In this document: in pieces, positions 1 to 5,804 of the stretch
Numbering within the stretch: the first letter of the stretch is position 1
Layout of the letters: each line of letters starts with the position of its first letter
The notes under the pieces: model-generated
The model's database searches: none
Seen by the model: the letters and a program-made list of their open reading frames with translations, nothing else
What the model was told of the DNA's origin: nothing
DNA from: Pyrobaculum sp.
GTDB lineage: Archaea > Thermoproteota > Thermoprotei > Thermoproteales > Thermoproteaceae
Assembly: GCA_020833205.1 (NCBI GenBank)
Contig: JAJHQT010000050.1
Location: forward strand, 1 to 6,485
DNA length: 6,485 nt
Direction of reading: 5' to 3'
Made by a program: the position numbers and the translations under genes

Positions 1-189
1 GTGTGCAAGGACGACTTCTCCTGTGTCGCCGTGTGTCCCGTCAAGGCTATCACGAAGACAAGCGAGGCCTCGGCGGAGTTGAAGGCCAAGAAGGGCTGGT
101 ATAAGTTCGGCAGGGCCCTCTCTCCCGAGGAACAGAAGGCATACGAAGAGTGGAAGACGAAATACGGCGTCACAGCCCCACCAGTCTAG
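1..189 (+). CDS. Ferredoxin-like Fe-S protein, C-terminal part (5' end outside window)
   Basis: This is the final 62 codons of a reading frame that enters from the left edge and ends at TAG 187-189. The visible part opens with a cluster-binding motif of the form CxxDxxCxxxCP (Cys2, Asp5, Cys8, Cys12, Pro13 of the visible part). The usual second cysteine is replaced by Asp, as in Pyrococcus ferredoxin and one cluster of the Sulfolobus zinc ferredoxins, where a [3Fe-4S] or Asp-ligated [4Fe-4S] cluster forms. After the motif comes a charged, cysteine-free tail of about 49 residues rich in Lys, Glu and Trp, probably helical. Codon 1 is GTG, but a start immediately before a cluster cysteine would be odd, so I treat the gene as cut by the window; a second cluster or other domains may lie upstream. 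It is probably a soluble electron carrier or an electron-transfer subunit. The exact family is not recognised. Confidence 0.75.
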   Translation: MCKDDFSCVAVCPVKAITKTSEASAELKAKKGWYKFGRALSPEEQKAYEEWKTKYGVTAPPV

Positions 190-193
190 GCGA

Positions 194-204
194 GAAACAT
201 ATTT
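194..204 (+). promoter_or_regulatory. Probable TATA/BRE promoter of the radical SAM gene
   Basis: The AT-rich stretch gaaacatattt, with purine/A-rich bases upstream that could serve as BRE, is centred about 26 bases before GTG 226. That is the spacing expected when transcription begins at the start codon itself. Leaderless transcripts are well documented for Pyrobaculum first genes. No Shine-Dalgarno sequence precedes the GTG, and the bases before it are pyrimidine-rich, which fits a leaderless start. Confidence 0.5.
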
Positions 205-218
205 CTCTCTATCTCAAT

Positions 219-225
219 CTTTTTT
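219..225 (+). terminator. T-tract, possible terminator of the ferredoxin gene
   Basis: A C followed by six T residues (220-225) lies 30-36 bases after the ferredoxin stop and directly before the next start codon. Archaeal RNA polymerase can terminate at T-rich tracts without a hairpin, and no hairpin is visible here. The short run and its position at the downstream gene's start make this a weak call. Confidence 0.3.
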
Positions 226-1320
226 GTGGGCATCTGCCGGCTCTGCGGCAAGTCGAGTATCTTGATATCAAACGCAATAGGGGTATGCATAGACTGCCTC
301 AGGAAGAGGCCAAGACAAGCTCTTGAAATAGCGGCAAAGGCGCACAGAACCAGCCGAGCCAAGTTTAGACTCCCCCCGGCGCCGCCCGCCGGCGGCGTCC
401 CCTGCGGAGTCTGCAGCCGTGGATGCGCAATCCCAGAAGGCGCGACGGGCTACTGCGGTCTTGTGAAAAACGTAGGCGGAAGGTTGACTAGGCCGGGCGG
501 AGACGTCAAGATGGGGGTTTTGACGTATTATTACGACCCCATACCCACCAACTGCGTCGCGGATTGGGTCTGTCCAGCCACCACGGGGAGGGGCTACCCA
601 AAATACGCCAAGGCCCCGCTCGGCGAGGAGGGCTACTACAACTTGGCCGTCTTCTACGGCGCCTGTAGCCTAGACTGTCTCTACTGTCAAAACTGGCAGT
701 ATCGAAAATACCCCGCAAACCCCCAGCTGGTGTCGGTGGAGGAGCTCGAGAAGGCCATGACCCGTAGAGTCACATGCGTCTGTTTCTTCGGAGGCGACCC
801 GGCCCCCCAGACGGTACACGCCCTGTTGGTGGCCCGGAGAGCCGCCGAGAAGGGCATAAGGGTCTGCTGGGAGACCAGCGGCCAGCTAGCGCCGCATCTC
901 CTGGATAAGGTGGTGGAGATATCTCTCAAGACGGGGGGCATAGTCAAGTTTGACCTTAAGGCCTTTACGCCGAGCGTCTACAAGGCGCTTACAGACGGCG
1001 AGGTGGACGTCCCCCTAAGGAATTTCAAAGTAGCGGCCCGCCGCTTCAGAGAGAGGCCGGAGGTGCCGCTGGTGGTCGCCTCTATACTGCTTGTGCCGGG
1101 CTACGTCGACGAGGTGGAGATAGACCTCTTAACTAAGTTCATAGCGCGAATAAACCCGGAGATACCCACCAGATTCCTTGCCTTCCACCCAGACTATATG
1201 CTCCACGACCTTCCTCCAACCTCTATGCGACACGCCGAGACTGCCTTGAAGATCGCCAGAGAAAACGGCCTCGTCGAGGTGAACTTGGGCAACCAGTGGC
1301 TACTCGGCGACTACTACTAA
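226..1320 (+). CDS. Radical SAM protein, COG1180/PflA-like (archaeal, with N-terminal Cys-rich region)
   Basis: A complete 364-residue radical SAM enzyme. The cluster motif CxxxCxxC (Cys147, Cys151, Cys154, followed by QN) would hold the [4Fe-4S] cluster that cleaves S-adenosylmethionine. The GGDP at 189-192 fits the SAM-binding GGE-type motif. FDLKAF (242-247) and the HPDY segment (321-324) fit the later barrel strands of this family. Upstream lie two extra cysteine sets: a zinc-ribbon-like pair of CxxC motifs (Cys4/Cys7 and Cys21/Cys24) and a CxxCxxxC plus Cys set (60, 63, 67, 77) of the kind seen at the N-terminus of COG1180 proteins. Cys110 and Cys116 are also present. The family includes glycyl-radical-enzyme activase homologues and AmrS-like proteins, but this subgroup has no role I can name. 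No glycyl radical enzyme or Memo gene is visible nearby. The start GTG 226 is chosen because it puts the first CxxC at residues 4-7 and lies 26 bases after a TATA-like box. Cytosolic. Confidence 0.93.
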   Translation: MGICRLCGKSSILISNAIGVCIDCLRKRPRQALEIAAKAHRTSRAKFRLPPAPPAGGVPCGVCSRGCAIPEGATGYCGLVKNVGGRLTRPGGDVKMGVLTYYYDPIPTNCVADWVCPATTGRGYPKYAKAPLGEEGYYNLAVFYGACSLDCLYCQNWQYRKYPANPQLVSVEELEKAMTRRVTCVCFFGGDPAPQTVHALLVARRAAEKGIRVCWETSGQLAPHLLDKVVEISLKTGGIVKFDLKAFTPSVYKALTDGEVDVPLRNFKVAARRFRERPEVPLVVASILLVPGYVDEVEIDLLTKFIARINPEIPTRFLAFHPDYMLHDLPPTSMRHAETALKIARENGLVEVNLGNQWLLGDYY

Positions 1321-1782
1321 CCACTTTTGCACCGACGGCCTTCAAGTCGGCAAGGACTCCCGACCTGATCTCAAACTTCCAGATGTTCTCCTCTGCTAAC
1401 CTCCGGCTTCCTCGCAACGACCACGGTCCCGTTTTTGGGCACAGCCACCTTGTGGGTGTAGGCAAGGTGAGGTCGTGGAGAGCCACCACCACGGCCATCC
1501 CTCGCCGAGAGCCTCTTGACGAGTTTCATAACCTCCGGCTGGTAGCGGGGGTTTGCGGTGGGCTTGTCGAGGAGGAGGACTCTGGCTCCAGCGCCCTGGC
1601 GTGACGGCTCTCTGAAGCTGGCCTCCGCTCAGCTCGTCTAGTCTCCTCTCGGCGAGATCCGCCGCGTCCACTGCCTTAAGCGCCGACAGGGCCTTCTCTC
1701 CCTCGCCGTAGTTGAAGACGGCGTAACGAGGTGCTTGAGACGTTGACATGAAAAGTTGCTAAGTCATGGAGATGTTTGTGGC
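1321..1782 (-). pseudogene. Decayed ABC-transporter ATP-binding protein (FecE/BtuD-like), multiply frameshifted, N-terminal half missing
   Basis: Read on the minus strand, this stretch encodes the C-terminal two thirds of an ABC ATPase, but only by switching frame repeatedly. From 1749 one frame gives a helical segment and the signature DELSGGQLQR (to about 1609). A second frame gives ARALEP (1600-1583). A third gives RVLLLDKPTAN (1583-1551), the Walker B region, then a helix to about 1503. A fourth gives MAVVVALHDLTL with the H-loop His (1498-1463). A fifth gives a short beta-rich piece to TGA 1373-1371. A sixth gives the C-terminal ENIWKFEIRSGVLADLKAVG (about 1387-1330). That is at least five frameshifts. 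The Walker B catalytic Glu is Lys (AAG), and the D-loop Leu-Asp seems deleted (TANPRY where TANLDPRY is expected). Above 1749 there is a TAG and only a possible Q-loop trace (PQ, near 1781-1776). Walker A is absent. The longest open stretch is 1396-1749. It follows bax1 on the same strand. Its class suggests iron-siderophore or cobalamin uptake; no permease or binding protein is present. Confidence 0.88.
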
Positions 1783-1787
1783 GGAGG

Positions 1788-2921
1788 TCACCGGCGGCAG
1801 TGCGGCTTGATGTATTTAAAGACGTCTTCGAGGCGCGGCCTCCCTTTGAAGAGTACGACGTTGGGTAGCAGTTCTTTCCATGTGGCCATTGCAAGCTCTT
1901 CGTTGACTAGGATTAAAAGCGGCTTGCCCACTTTCATAAGCTTTTCGTATTTCCGTCTGAGGTAGTCAGGAGTCCAGAATCCGACTATCTCCACGTAGAG
2001 GTCGCCGATTTTGAAGTCTGGTATGTACACGCGGCCGTTTACGACGACGACCTCCGGCTCCCGTTCGACTGCGCAGAGCCGCGATACTTGGCGGTAGAAC
2101 TCCTGTTCCACCGAGCTGTCGAACTCCTCAGCCTCTATGGGTTTTCTCGGCAGCTGAGGGGCTTTGTCGTGGCTCTCCCTGAAGGTGTACAGCCTTTCGT
2201 TTAGCTTTACGGCAGCCTCTATGGCCCATCTGTCGGCGGCGATGACGTAGGGGATCAGCTTGGCGAGGCGAGTGCCGTAGCGCTCCGTCTGCCTAAGCGC
2301 TGAGACGGGGCCGTCGAAGTGGAACTCGAGGTCGCCTCCTGTCTTCTCCTCGGCGATGTACATGAGGCGCAGGCCTTTGACCGCCCTCACTAGGTTTTTC
2401 ACGACGGCAGGCGCGTTGGGGATTGTGGCTTTTACGTATAGGGATTTGAAGAGGAGGGTTTGGATTAGGGCTAGGTTGTACCGCTGGACTAGCTCCGCCG
2501 GCGTTATGGAGGGCGGCTTGAGGATGGCCCGGTTCTCTTCATACGCCTTTTGAAACAGCTTCTTGACCTCCTCCGAGCTTATCCTCAGCCTTGCGGCTGC
2601 TGTTTGGAAGATTTTTTCGCGGTCTTCTTTGGCTACGGCGTAGCCCGCGGCGGCGGAGGCTTTGAACACCTCCAGTCTGACGCGGGCCACGAGTCTGTTG
2701 TCCACCTGTTCTATCTCCATGAGCTGCTCGACGAGTCTGGCTAGTCCGCCCAGCAACTTTTTATCTCCGGCCATGGCCTCGACGGCTTTTCTAAACTCGC
2801 CGAGGGTCTTGGCGGCCTGGGCGGCCTTAAGAACGGCCTCCGCCGCCGCGGCCTCTCTGAGGTAGGCCGGCCTTATCTCCTTGCCTCTCTTGACGACGCG
2901 GAGGTAGTCGAGGGGTATCAC
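1788..2921 (-). CDS. bax1: Bax1 nuclease, XPB-binding (DUF790 family)
   Basis: A 377-residue homologue of Bax1 (binds archaeal XPB), the structure-specific nuclease that partners XPB in archaea and cuts bubble/fork DNA as a helicase-nuclease complex. The N-terminal part is long and helical. A central FDGP segment (202-205) matches the conserved DGP motif of the family. The C-terminal nuclease core has a conserved acidic segment (Glu272, Glu274), then IPDF (300-303), VEIVGFW (310-316) with Glu311, and a following Lys-rich helix, as in PD-(D/E)XK-like nucleases of this family. Length is typical. The start is GTG 2921-2919, overlapping the XPB stop by four bases (GTGA). The 3' end of the XPB gene supplies a purine-rich GAGAGG six bases before it, so translation is probably coupled and the two subunits made in fixed ratio. 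It is the last intact gene of the operon. Cytosolic; DNA repair or replication-fork processing is inferred from the family. Confidence 0.95.
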   Translation of the reverse strand: MIPLDYLRVVKRGKEIRPAYLREAAAAEAVLKAAQAAKTLGEFRKAVEAMAGDKKLLGGLARLVEQLMEIEQVDNRLVARVRLEVFKASAAAGYAVAKEDREKIFQTAAARLRISSEEVKKLFQKAYEENRAILKPPSITPAELVQRYNLALIQTLLFKSLYVKATIPNAPAVVKNLVRAVKGLRLMYIAEEKTGGDLEFHFDGPVSALRQTERYGTRLAKLIPYVIAADRWAIEAAVKLNERLYTFRESHDKAPQLPRKPIEAEEFDSSVEQEFYRQVSRLCAVEREPEVVVVNGRVYIPDFKIGDLYVEIVGFWTPDYLRRKYEKLMKVGKPLLILVNEELAMATWKELLPNVVLFKGRPRLEDVFKYIKPHCRR

Positions 2922-4273
2922 GCCACGCCTCTCTTACGCCTCCTGGCGGCGCCCACCTCGCGGGTGGCGGCGGTGACCACTTCGTATATCTTGGCCTTGT
3001 GCGGCTTTAGGCGGAGGGCTCTGCCCATCCTCTGTATAAACTGCCTGACGCTGGAGGTCCCGCCTAGGATCACGACGACGTCTACGTCTGGGATGTCTAC
3101 GCCCTCGTCGAGGACCTTCCCCGTCACCAGGGCCTTCAGCTCGCCTCTTCTGAAGGCCGCCATCACCTGCTCTCTTTCGTATGGTGAGATGTCGTGGGTG
3201 ACGAGCGGCAGTAGATACCGTTCAGACACGGCGCGGGCTAGCGACGTATATTCTGTGAAGATGAGGATTTTAGAGCCGGGGTGCCTCCTGAGGATCTCCC
3301 CCACCGCCTCCACCTTGGCCTTCGTCTCGAAGATGAGGCGCCTCATGCCGTGCCAAGCCTCCAGCGCCTCTCTCGCCCTGGGGTCTCGGCCGGAGAGCAT
3401 GACAAGTTTTTGGAAGTCGGTGGGCGATCTGAACCTCAGCCCCCGGCTTCTTAGATAGGCGAGGTACTTCTTCTCCAGCTCCCTGTACAGGGCCTTCTCC
3501 TCCGGGGTGAGGTCTACCTTTACCACCTCCACGTCGTAGTCAGCTGTCCATATGCCTTTTATCTCGGCCGCCGATATTCTATACACCACAGGCCCCACAA
3601 GCCAGTCCAAGTCAACGTGTAGGCCGTCGGCGCGTTCAGGGGTGGCCGTGAGGCCTAGGCGGTAGGGGGCCGGGCTGAGTTCGGCTATTTGTCGGTAGGA
3701 GGGCGAGGGGAGGTGGTGCACCTCGTCGAAGACCAACAGCTTGAACCTATTGCCGAGCTGTTCTATAGCAGTGTAGGCTGAGTCGTACGTTATCACAGTG
3801 ATGCAACTCTCCCTCTTCTCTTCGCCGTACCAAACCCCCACGCGGCCGGGGAAATACTGGCTCAGCTTCGTCCTCCACTGCTCGACCAGCTCGACCGTGG
3901 GCACAACCACAAGGGCGGACTCCCCCAGCTTGGCCACCGCGGCGATAGCGACGTGAGTCTTTCCGGCGCCTGTGGGCATAACGACGACGCCTCTCTTCGC
4001 CTTCAACCAGGCGGCGAGGGCCTCCTCTTGGTAGCTCCTCAGCTTTACCTCGGCCGCCGGCCTTACCTCTCGGCACTGGGGCGCCCACACGCGATCTTCT
4101 ACGGCGACCCCGGAGACCCGGGCGGCGGCGATGAGGCGGGGGTAGTATATGGCAAGGGCTCTGTACTTCCCGACGCGGGGGTCTAGCTTTAGGAAGGTCA
4201 GCTGTCTGATCTCCGGGGGGATCTCTCCCTCGAGGAGTATGGTGCCTCGGTCCCAGGTTAGTGTCAATCCCAC
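2918..4273 (-). CDS. xpb: XPB DNA helicase, archaeal (superfamily 2)
   Basis: A 451-residue SF2 DNA translocase/helicase, homologue of the TFIIH subunit XPB. Domains in order: N-terminal damage-recognition-like domain (about 1-75), helicase domain 1 with Walker A PTGAGKT (100-106), DEVHH (183-187) and LTATPER (208-214), a thumb-like helical insertion (about 255-315), and helicase domain 2 with motif V (TGKVLDEGVDIP, 384-395) and motif VI QRMGRALR (414-421) carrying the arginine finger. Length is normal for archaeal XPB. The RED motif that follows motif III reads RAD here (Arg214, Ala215, Asp216). The thumb is the contact site for Bax1 in the known complexes, and bax1 follows with a 4-base overlap. 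The start GTG 4273 overlaps the upstream enzyme gene by 10 bases and has GAGG four bases before it. An archaeal role in repair is inferred from XPB-Bax1 biochemistry; a transcription role is also possible. Confidence 0.96.
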   Translation of the reverse strand: MGLTLTWDRGTILLEGEIPPEIRQLTFLKLDPRVGKYRALAIYYPRLIAAARVSGVAVEDRVWAPQCREVRPAAEVKLRSYQEEALAAWLKAKRGVVVMPTGAGKTHVAIAAVAKLGESALVVVPTVELVEQWRTKLSQYFPGRVGVWYGEEKRESCITVITYDSAYTAIEQLGNRFKLLVFDEVHHLPSPSYRQIAELSPAPYRLGLTATPERADGLHVDLDWLVGPVVYRISAAEIKGIWTADYDVEVVKVDLTPEEKALYRELEKKYLAYLRSRGLRFRSPTDFQKLVMLSGRDPRAREALEAWHGMRRLIFETKAKVEAVGEILRRHPGSKILIFTEYTSLARAVSERYLLPLVTHDISPYEREQVMAAFRRGELKALVTGKVLDEGVDIPDVDVVVILGGTSSVRQFIQRMGRALRLKPHKAKIYEVVTAATREVGAARRRKRGVA

Positions 4274-5127
4274 AGGACCTCTACGCCCATGCCTGTCGTC
4301 TTCGCCTTCTGCAGGACGTAGTGGGCCATGGCGACGTCGAAGAGGGGGTTGCCGACGGATTTATACACCTTCACCTTGCCGAATTGACAAGGCGCCCCCT
4401 TTAGGAAGTCGCCTATGTAGACCCAGTTCTGCGCCACGTCGTCGGTCTCCTCGGGGGCATGCGGATTGTCCACCAACATACAGCCCGCTCTGTGCAACAC
4501 CTCGTCGTCCAGCTCCCTCACGGGCCTGGGCGCGCCGATTGAGAGGACCACAGCGCCGTCTTTAACCCCCTTCACCACGGGGGTTCTCGATGTGGTGGCC
4601 GAGATGATTAAGTCGCTTTGGAGGACTTCGCCGATGGCGGCGACAGTTGCGCCGTATCGCCGCGCTAAGTCTCTAGCTCTCTCCTCGGCCACGTCGAATA
4701 CCTTGAAGCGGGCGTTGGGGAAAAGCGCCTTGAACACCCTAAGGTGGTACTCAGCCTGTAACCCGGCCCCCACGATCCCCACCTCTCTGGGGTCGGCGCC
4801 TAGAGCCTTTGCGGCCACTGCGCTTGCGGCGGCTGTCCTCCAGCCGGTGAGCTGAGTGCCGTTTATGAGGGCTAGGGGTGTACCTCTCTCGGGGTCGAAG
4901 ACGACGACCACGGCCTTCACCCGCGGCGTGGCCTTTGGGTATATGCCCACCAGCTTAACCGCTATGCCGGCGCCAGCCATGTGACCGACCATGGGGGCAA
5001 ACCAGGTCTCGCCTATTGTGAGGGCTTGGCGAGGCAGGAACTGGGCCTCGGCGAAGTAGGCTCTTCTTATGGCCTCCACAGCCTCGTGCGGGTCGACGAG
5101 GGGGTCGATGTTGGGCAGAAGGAGCAT
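4264..5127 (-). CDS. Ornithine cyclodeaminase / mu-crystallin family enzyme (archaeal alanine dehydrogenase-like)
   Basis: A 287-residue NAD(P)-dependent enzyme of the OCD/mu-crystallin family. Members include ornithine cyclodeaminase (ornithine to proline), archaeal alanine dehydrogenase, and ketimine or pyrroline-2-carboxylate reductases; sequence alone does not separate these. Visible family features are Lys58 in the substrate-site strand, LTGWRTAAASAVAAKAL (93-109), the Rossmann loop GIVGAGLQAEYH (117-128), an acidic residue at the end of the next strand (Asp145), SIGAPRPVRELDD (196-208) and the C-terminal KSVGNPLFDVAMAHYV (256-271). It is shorter than the usual 320-350 residues, mainly at the N-terminus. 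The frame stays open upstream to 5301, but ATG 5127 is chosen because a strong GGAGGA lies just before it and the family-like sequence begins there. It lies 20 bases after the corA-like stop and its end overlaps the XPB start by 10 bases, so it is inside the operon. Cytosolic. Confidence 0.93.
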   Translation of the reverse strand: MLLLPNIDPLVDPHEAVEAIRRAYFAEAQFLPRQALTIGETWFAPMVGHMAGAGIAVKLVGIYPKATPRVKAVVVVFDPERGTPLALINGTQLTGWRTAAASAVAAKALGADPREVGIVGAGLQAEYHLRVFKALFPNARFKVFDVAEERARDLARRYGATVAAIGEVLQSDLIISATTSRTPVVKGVKDGAVVLSIGAPRPVRELDDEVLHRAGCMLVDNPHAPEETDDVAQNWVYIGDFLKGAPCQFGKVKVYKSVGNPLFDVAMAHYVLQKAKTTGMGVEVLWD

Positions 5128-5130
5128 GTC

Positions 5131-5136
5131 TCCTCC
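5131..5136 (-). promoter_or_regulatory. Ribosome binding site of the OCD-family gene
   Basis: On the minus strand, GGAGGA stands three bases before ATG 5127-5125, within the 20-base gap after the corA-like stop. This is the strongest Shine-Dalgarno-like sequence in the window. It fixes the start of the OCD-family gene and marks it as an internal operon gene, in contrast to the leaderless-looking first gene. Confidence 0.75.
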
Positions 5137-5147
5137 ACTTCCCTTTT

Positions 5148-5789
5148 TTAAATCTTGTTTATCACATAGGCGAAGAGGGCTGTGGCTAGCACAAGTATTA
5201 AGAAGACGAGGGGCGGGTTGTCGGCGGCGGGTAGCCAGCTTAGATTCATTCCGTAGAAGCTCGTGATTACTACAGCCGGCGTAGCCACCGTGCCCAGCCA
5301 CGTCAGCTTCTTTATGGAGATGTCGAGAGAGAGCTGTATGATTGTGGCGTATAGGAGACGTACGTCTCTGGCGTACCGCCTCACCATGTAGGCCTTGCGC
5401 ATGAGTCTACGGGCCTGGTAGTAGGGCCGGTGTTGTATGAAGCCGCGTTGGAGGAGTCCTTTCGCGGCGGCGTACAGCTGGATGGCTGTGTAGAGGAGGT
5501 GGTGCGCCATGTAGGACGCCGTGTAGACCTCGCCGGGGTCCACCTTTTCCTCTGTCTCTAGTCTGTATTCTAACTTGTCGAGGAGGGACTCCGCCTCTCT
5601 GAGAGCCTTGGCGAGGTTTTCCAGAGCTTTGCTAAGGGCCTCCTGGACCGTGGCGTAGGGCCCCTTGACGACCTTGCCGGAGGCGTCTACCACCAGCTCC
5701 ACCTCCTCTTCCTTCACCTCTCCTTCTCTGACCTCTACCATGAGTAGCTGGACGATGGTGTGTTTGTTTTCGGTAAATATATAGGCCAT
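5148..5789 (-). CDS. CorA-like divalent metal cation transporter, short form
   Basis: A 213-residue CorA-family membrane protein, expected to assemble as a pentameric channel for Mg2+ or a related divalent cation in the cytoplasmic membrane. The C-terminus shows the family pattern: a first membrane helix (about 163-180) ending in the YGMN signature (179-182), a short acidic outer loop (183-192), and a second membrane helix (about 193-211) ending in a lysine. Before these runs a long basic amphipathic helical region (about 47-162) matching the CorA stalk. The N-terminal alpha/beta domain is reduced to about 45 residues, so the protein is 100 or more residues shorter than typical CorA. ATG 5789 is preferred because a TATA-like box lies 26 bases upstream; ATG 5741 is an alternative that would remove 16 residues. 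It appears to be the first gene of the operon that continues into the OCD-family enzyme, xpb and bax1. Confidence 0.9.
   Translation of the reverse strand: MAYIFTENKHTIVQLLMVEVREGEVKEEEVELVVDASGKVVKGPYATVQEALSKALENLAKALREAESLLDKLEYRLETEEKVDPGEVYTASYMAHHLLYTAIQLYAAAKGLLQRGFIQHRPYYQARRLMRKAYMVRRYARDVRLLYATIIQLSLDISIKKLTWLGTVATPAVVITSFYGMNLSWLPAADNPPLVFLILVLATALFAYVINKI
5774..5782 (+). promoter_or_regulatory. Probable TATA box of the CPBP protease gene
   Basis: Plus-strand TAAATATAT, extended by one more A, is centred about 26-27 bases before GTG 5805, the leaderless spacing. It lies inside codons 3-6 of the divergent corA-like gene. Because the run is nearly symmetrical, it could also be read on the minus strand, which would point to a start near 5753 and the alternative corA ATG at 5741. 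Confidence 0.5.
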
Positions 5790-5804
5790 GGCTTTCTTAC
5801 CATC

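Noticed and set aside
1396..1542. Direct repeat taacctccggct at about 1398-1409 and 1529-1540
   Set aside because: Both copies encode Pro-Glu-Val on the minus strand within the ABC remnant and are only 12 bases long, so chance or codon bias explains them.
1600..1610. Programmed frameshifting in the ABC ATPase
   Set aside because: At least five shifts, a missing Walker A, an in-frame TAG at 1761-1759 and a Lys at the catalytic Glu position point to decay, not recoding.
1396..1749. The 117-codon minus-strand frame as a real small protein
   Set aside because: Its first half is ABC ATPase sequence up to LSGGQLQR, but the rest is Pro/Arg/Trp-rich out-of-frame translation. It is one piece of the pseudogene, not a functional gene.
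2964..3458. Open frame of 164 codons on the plus strand antisense to xpb
   Set aside because: It lies wholly inside the well-supported xpb gene, its translation is Ser/Arg-rich without domain features, and such mirrors are expected in GC-rich coding DNA.
3795..3805. Possible C box of a C/D-box sRNA (gtgatgc) inside xpb
   Set aside because: It does not match RTGATGA and no properly spaced D, C' and D' boxes were seen.
4149..4855. Plus-strand open frames antisense to the OCD-family gene and the xpb start
   Set aside because: No recognisable motif, low-complexity Ser/Arg/Pro composition, and full overlap with strongly supported minus-strand genes.
5128..5301. N-terminal extension of the OCD-family gene up to 5301
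   Set aside because: The extension overlaps the pore end of the corA-like gene, has no family resemblance, and a strong ribosome binding site marks ATG 5127.
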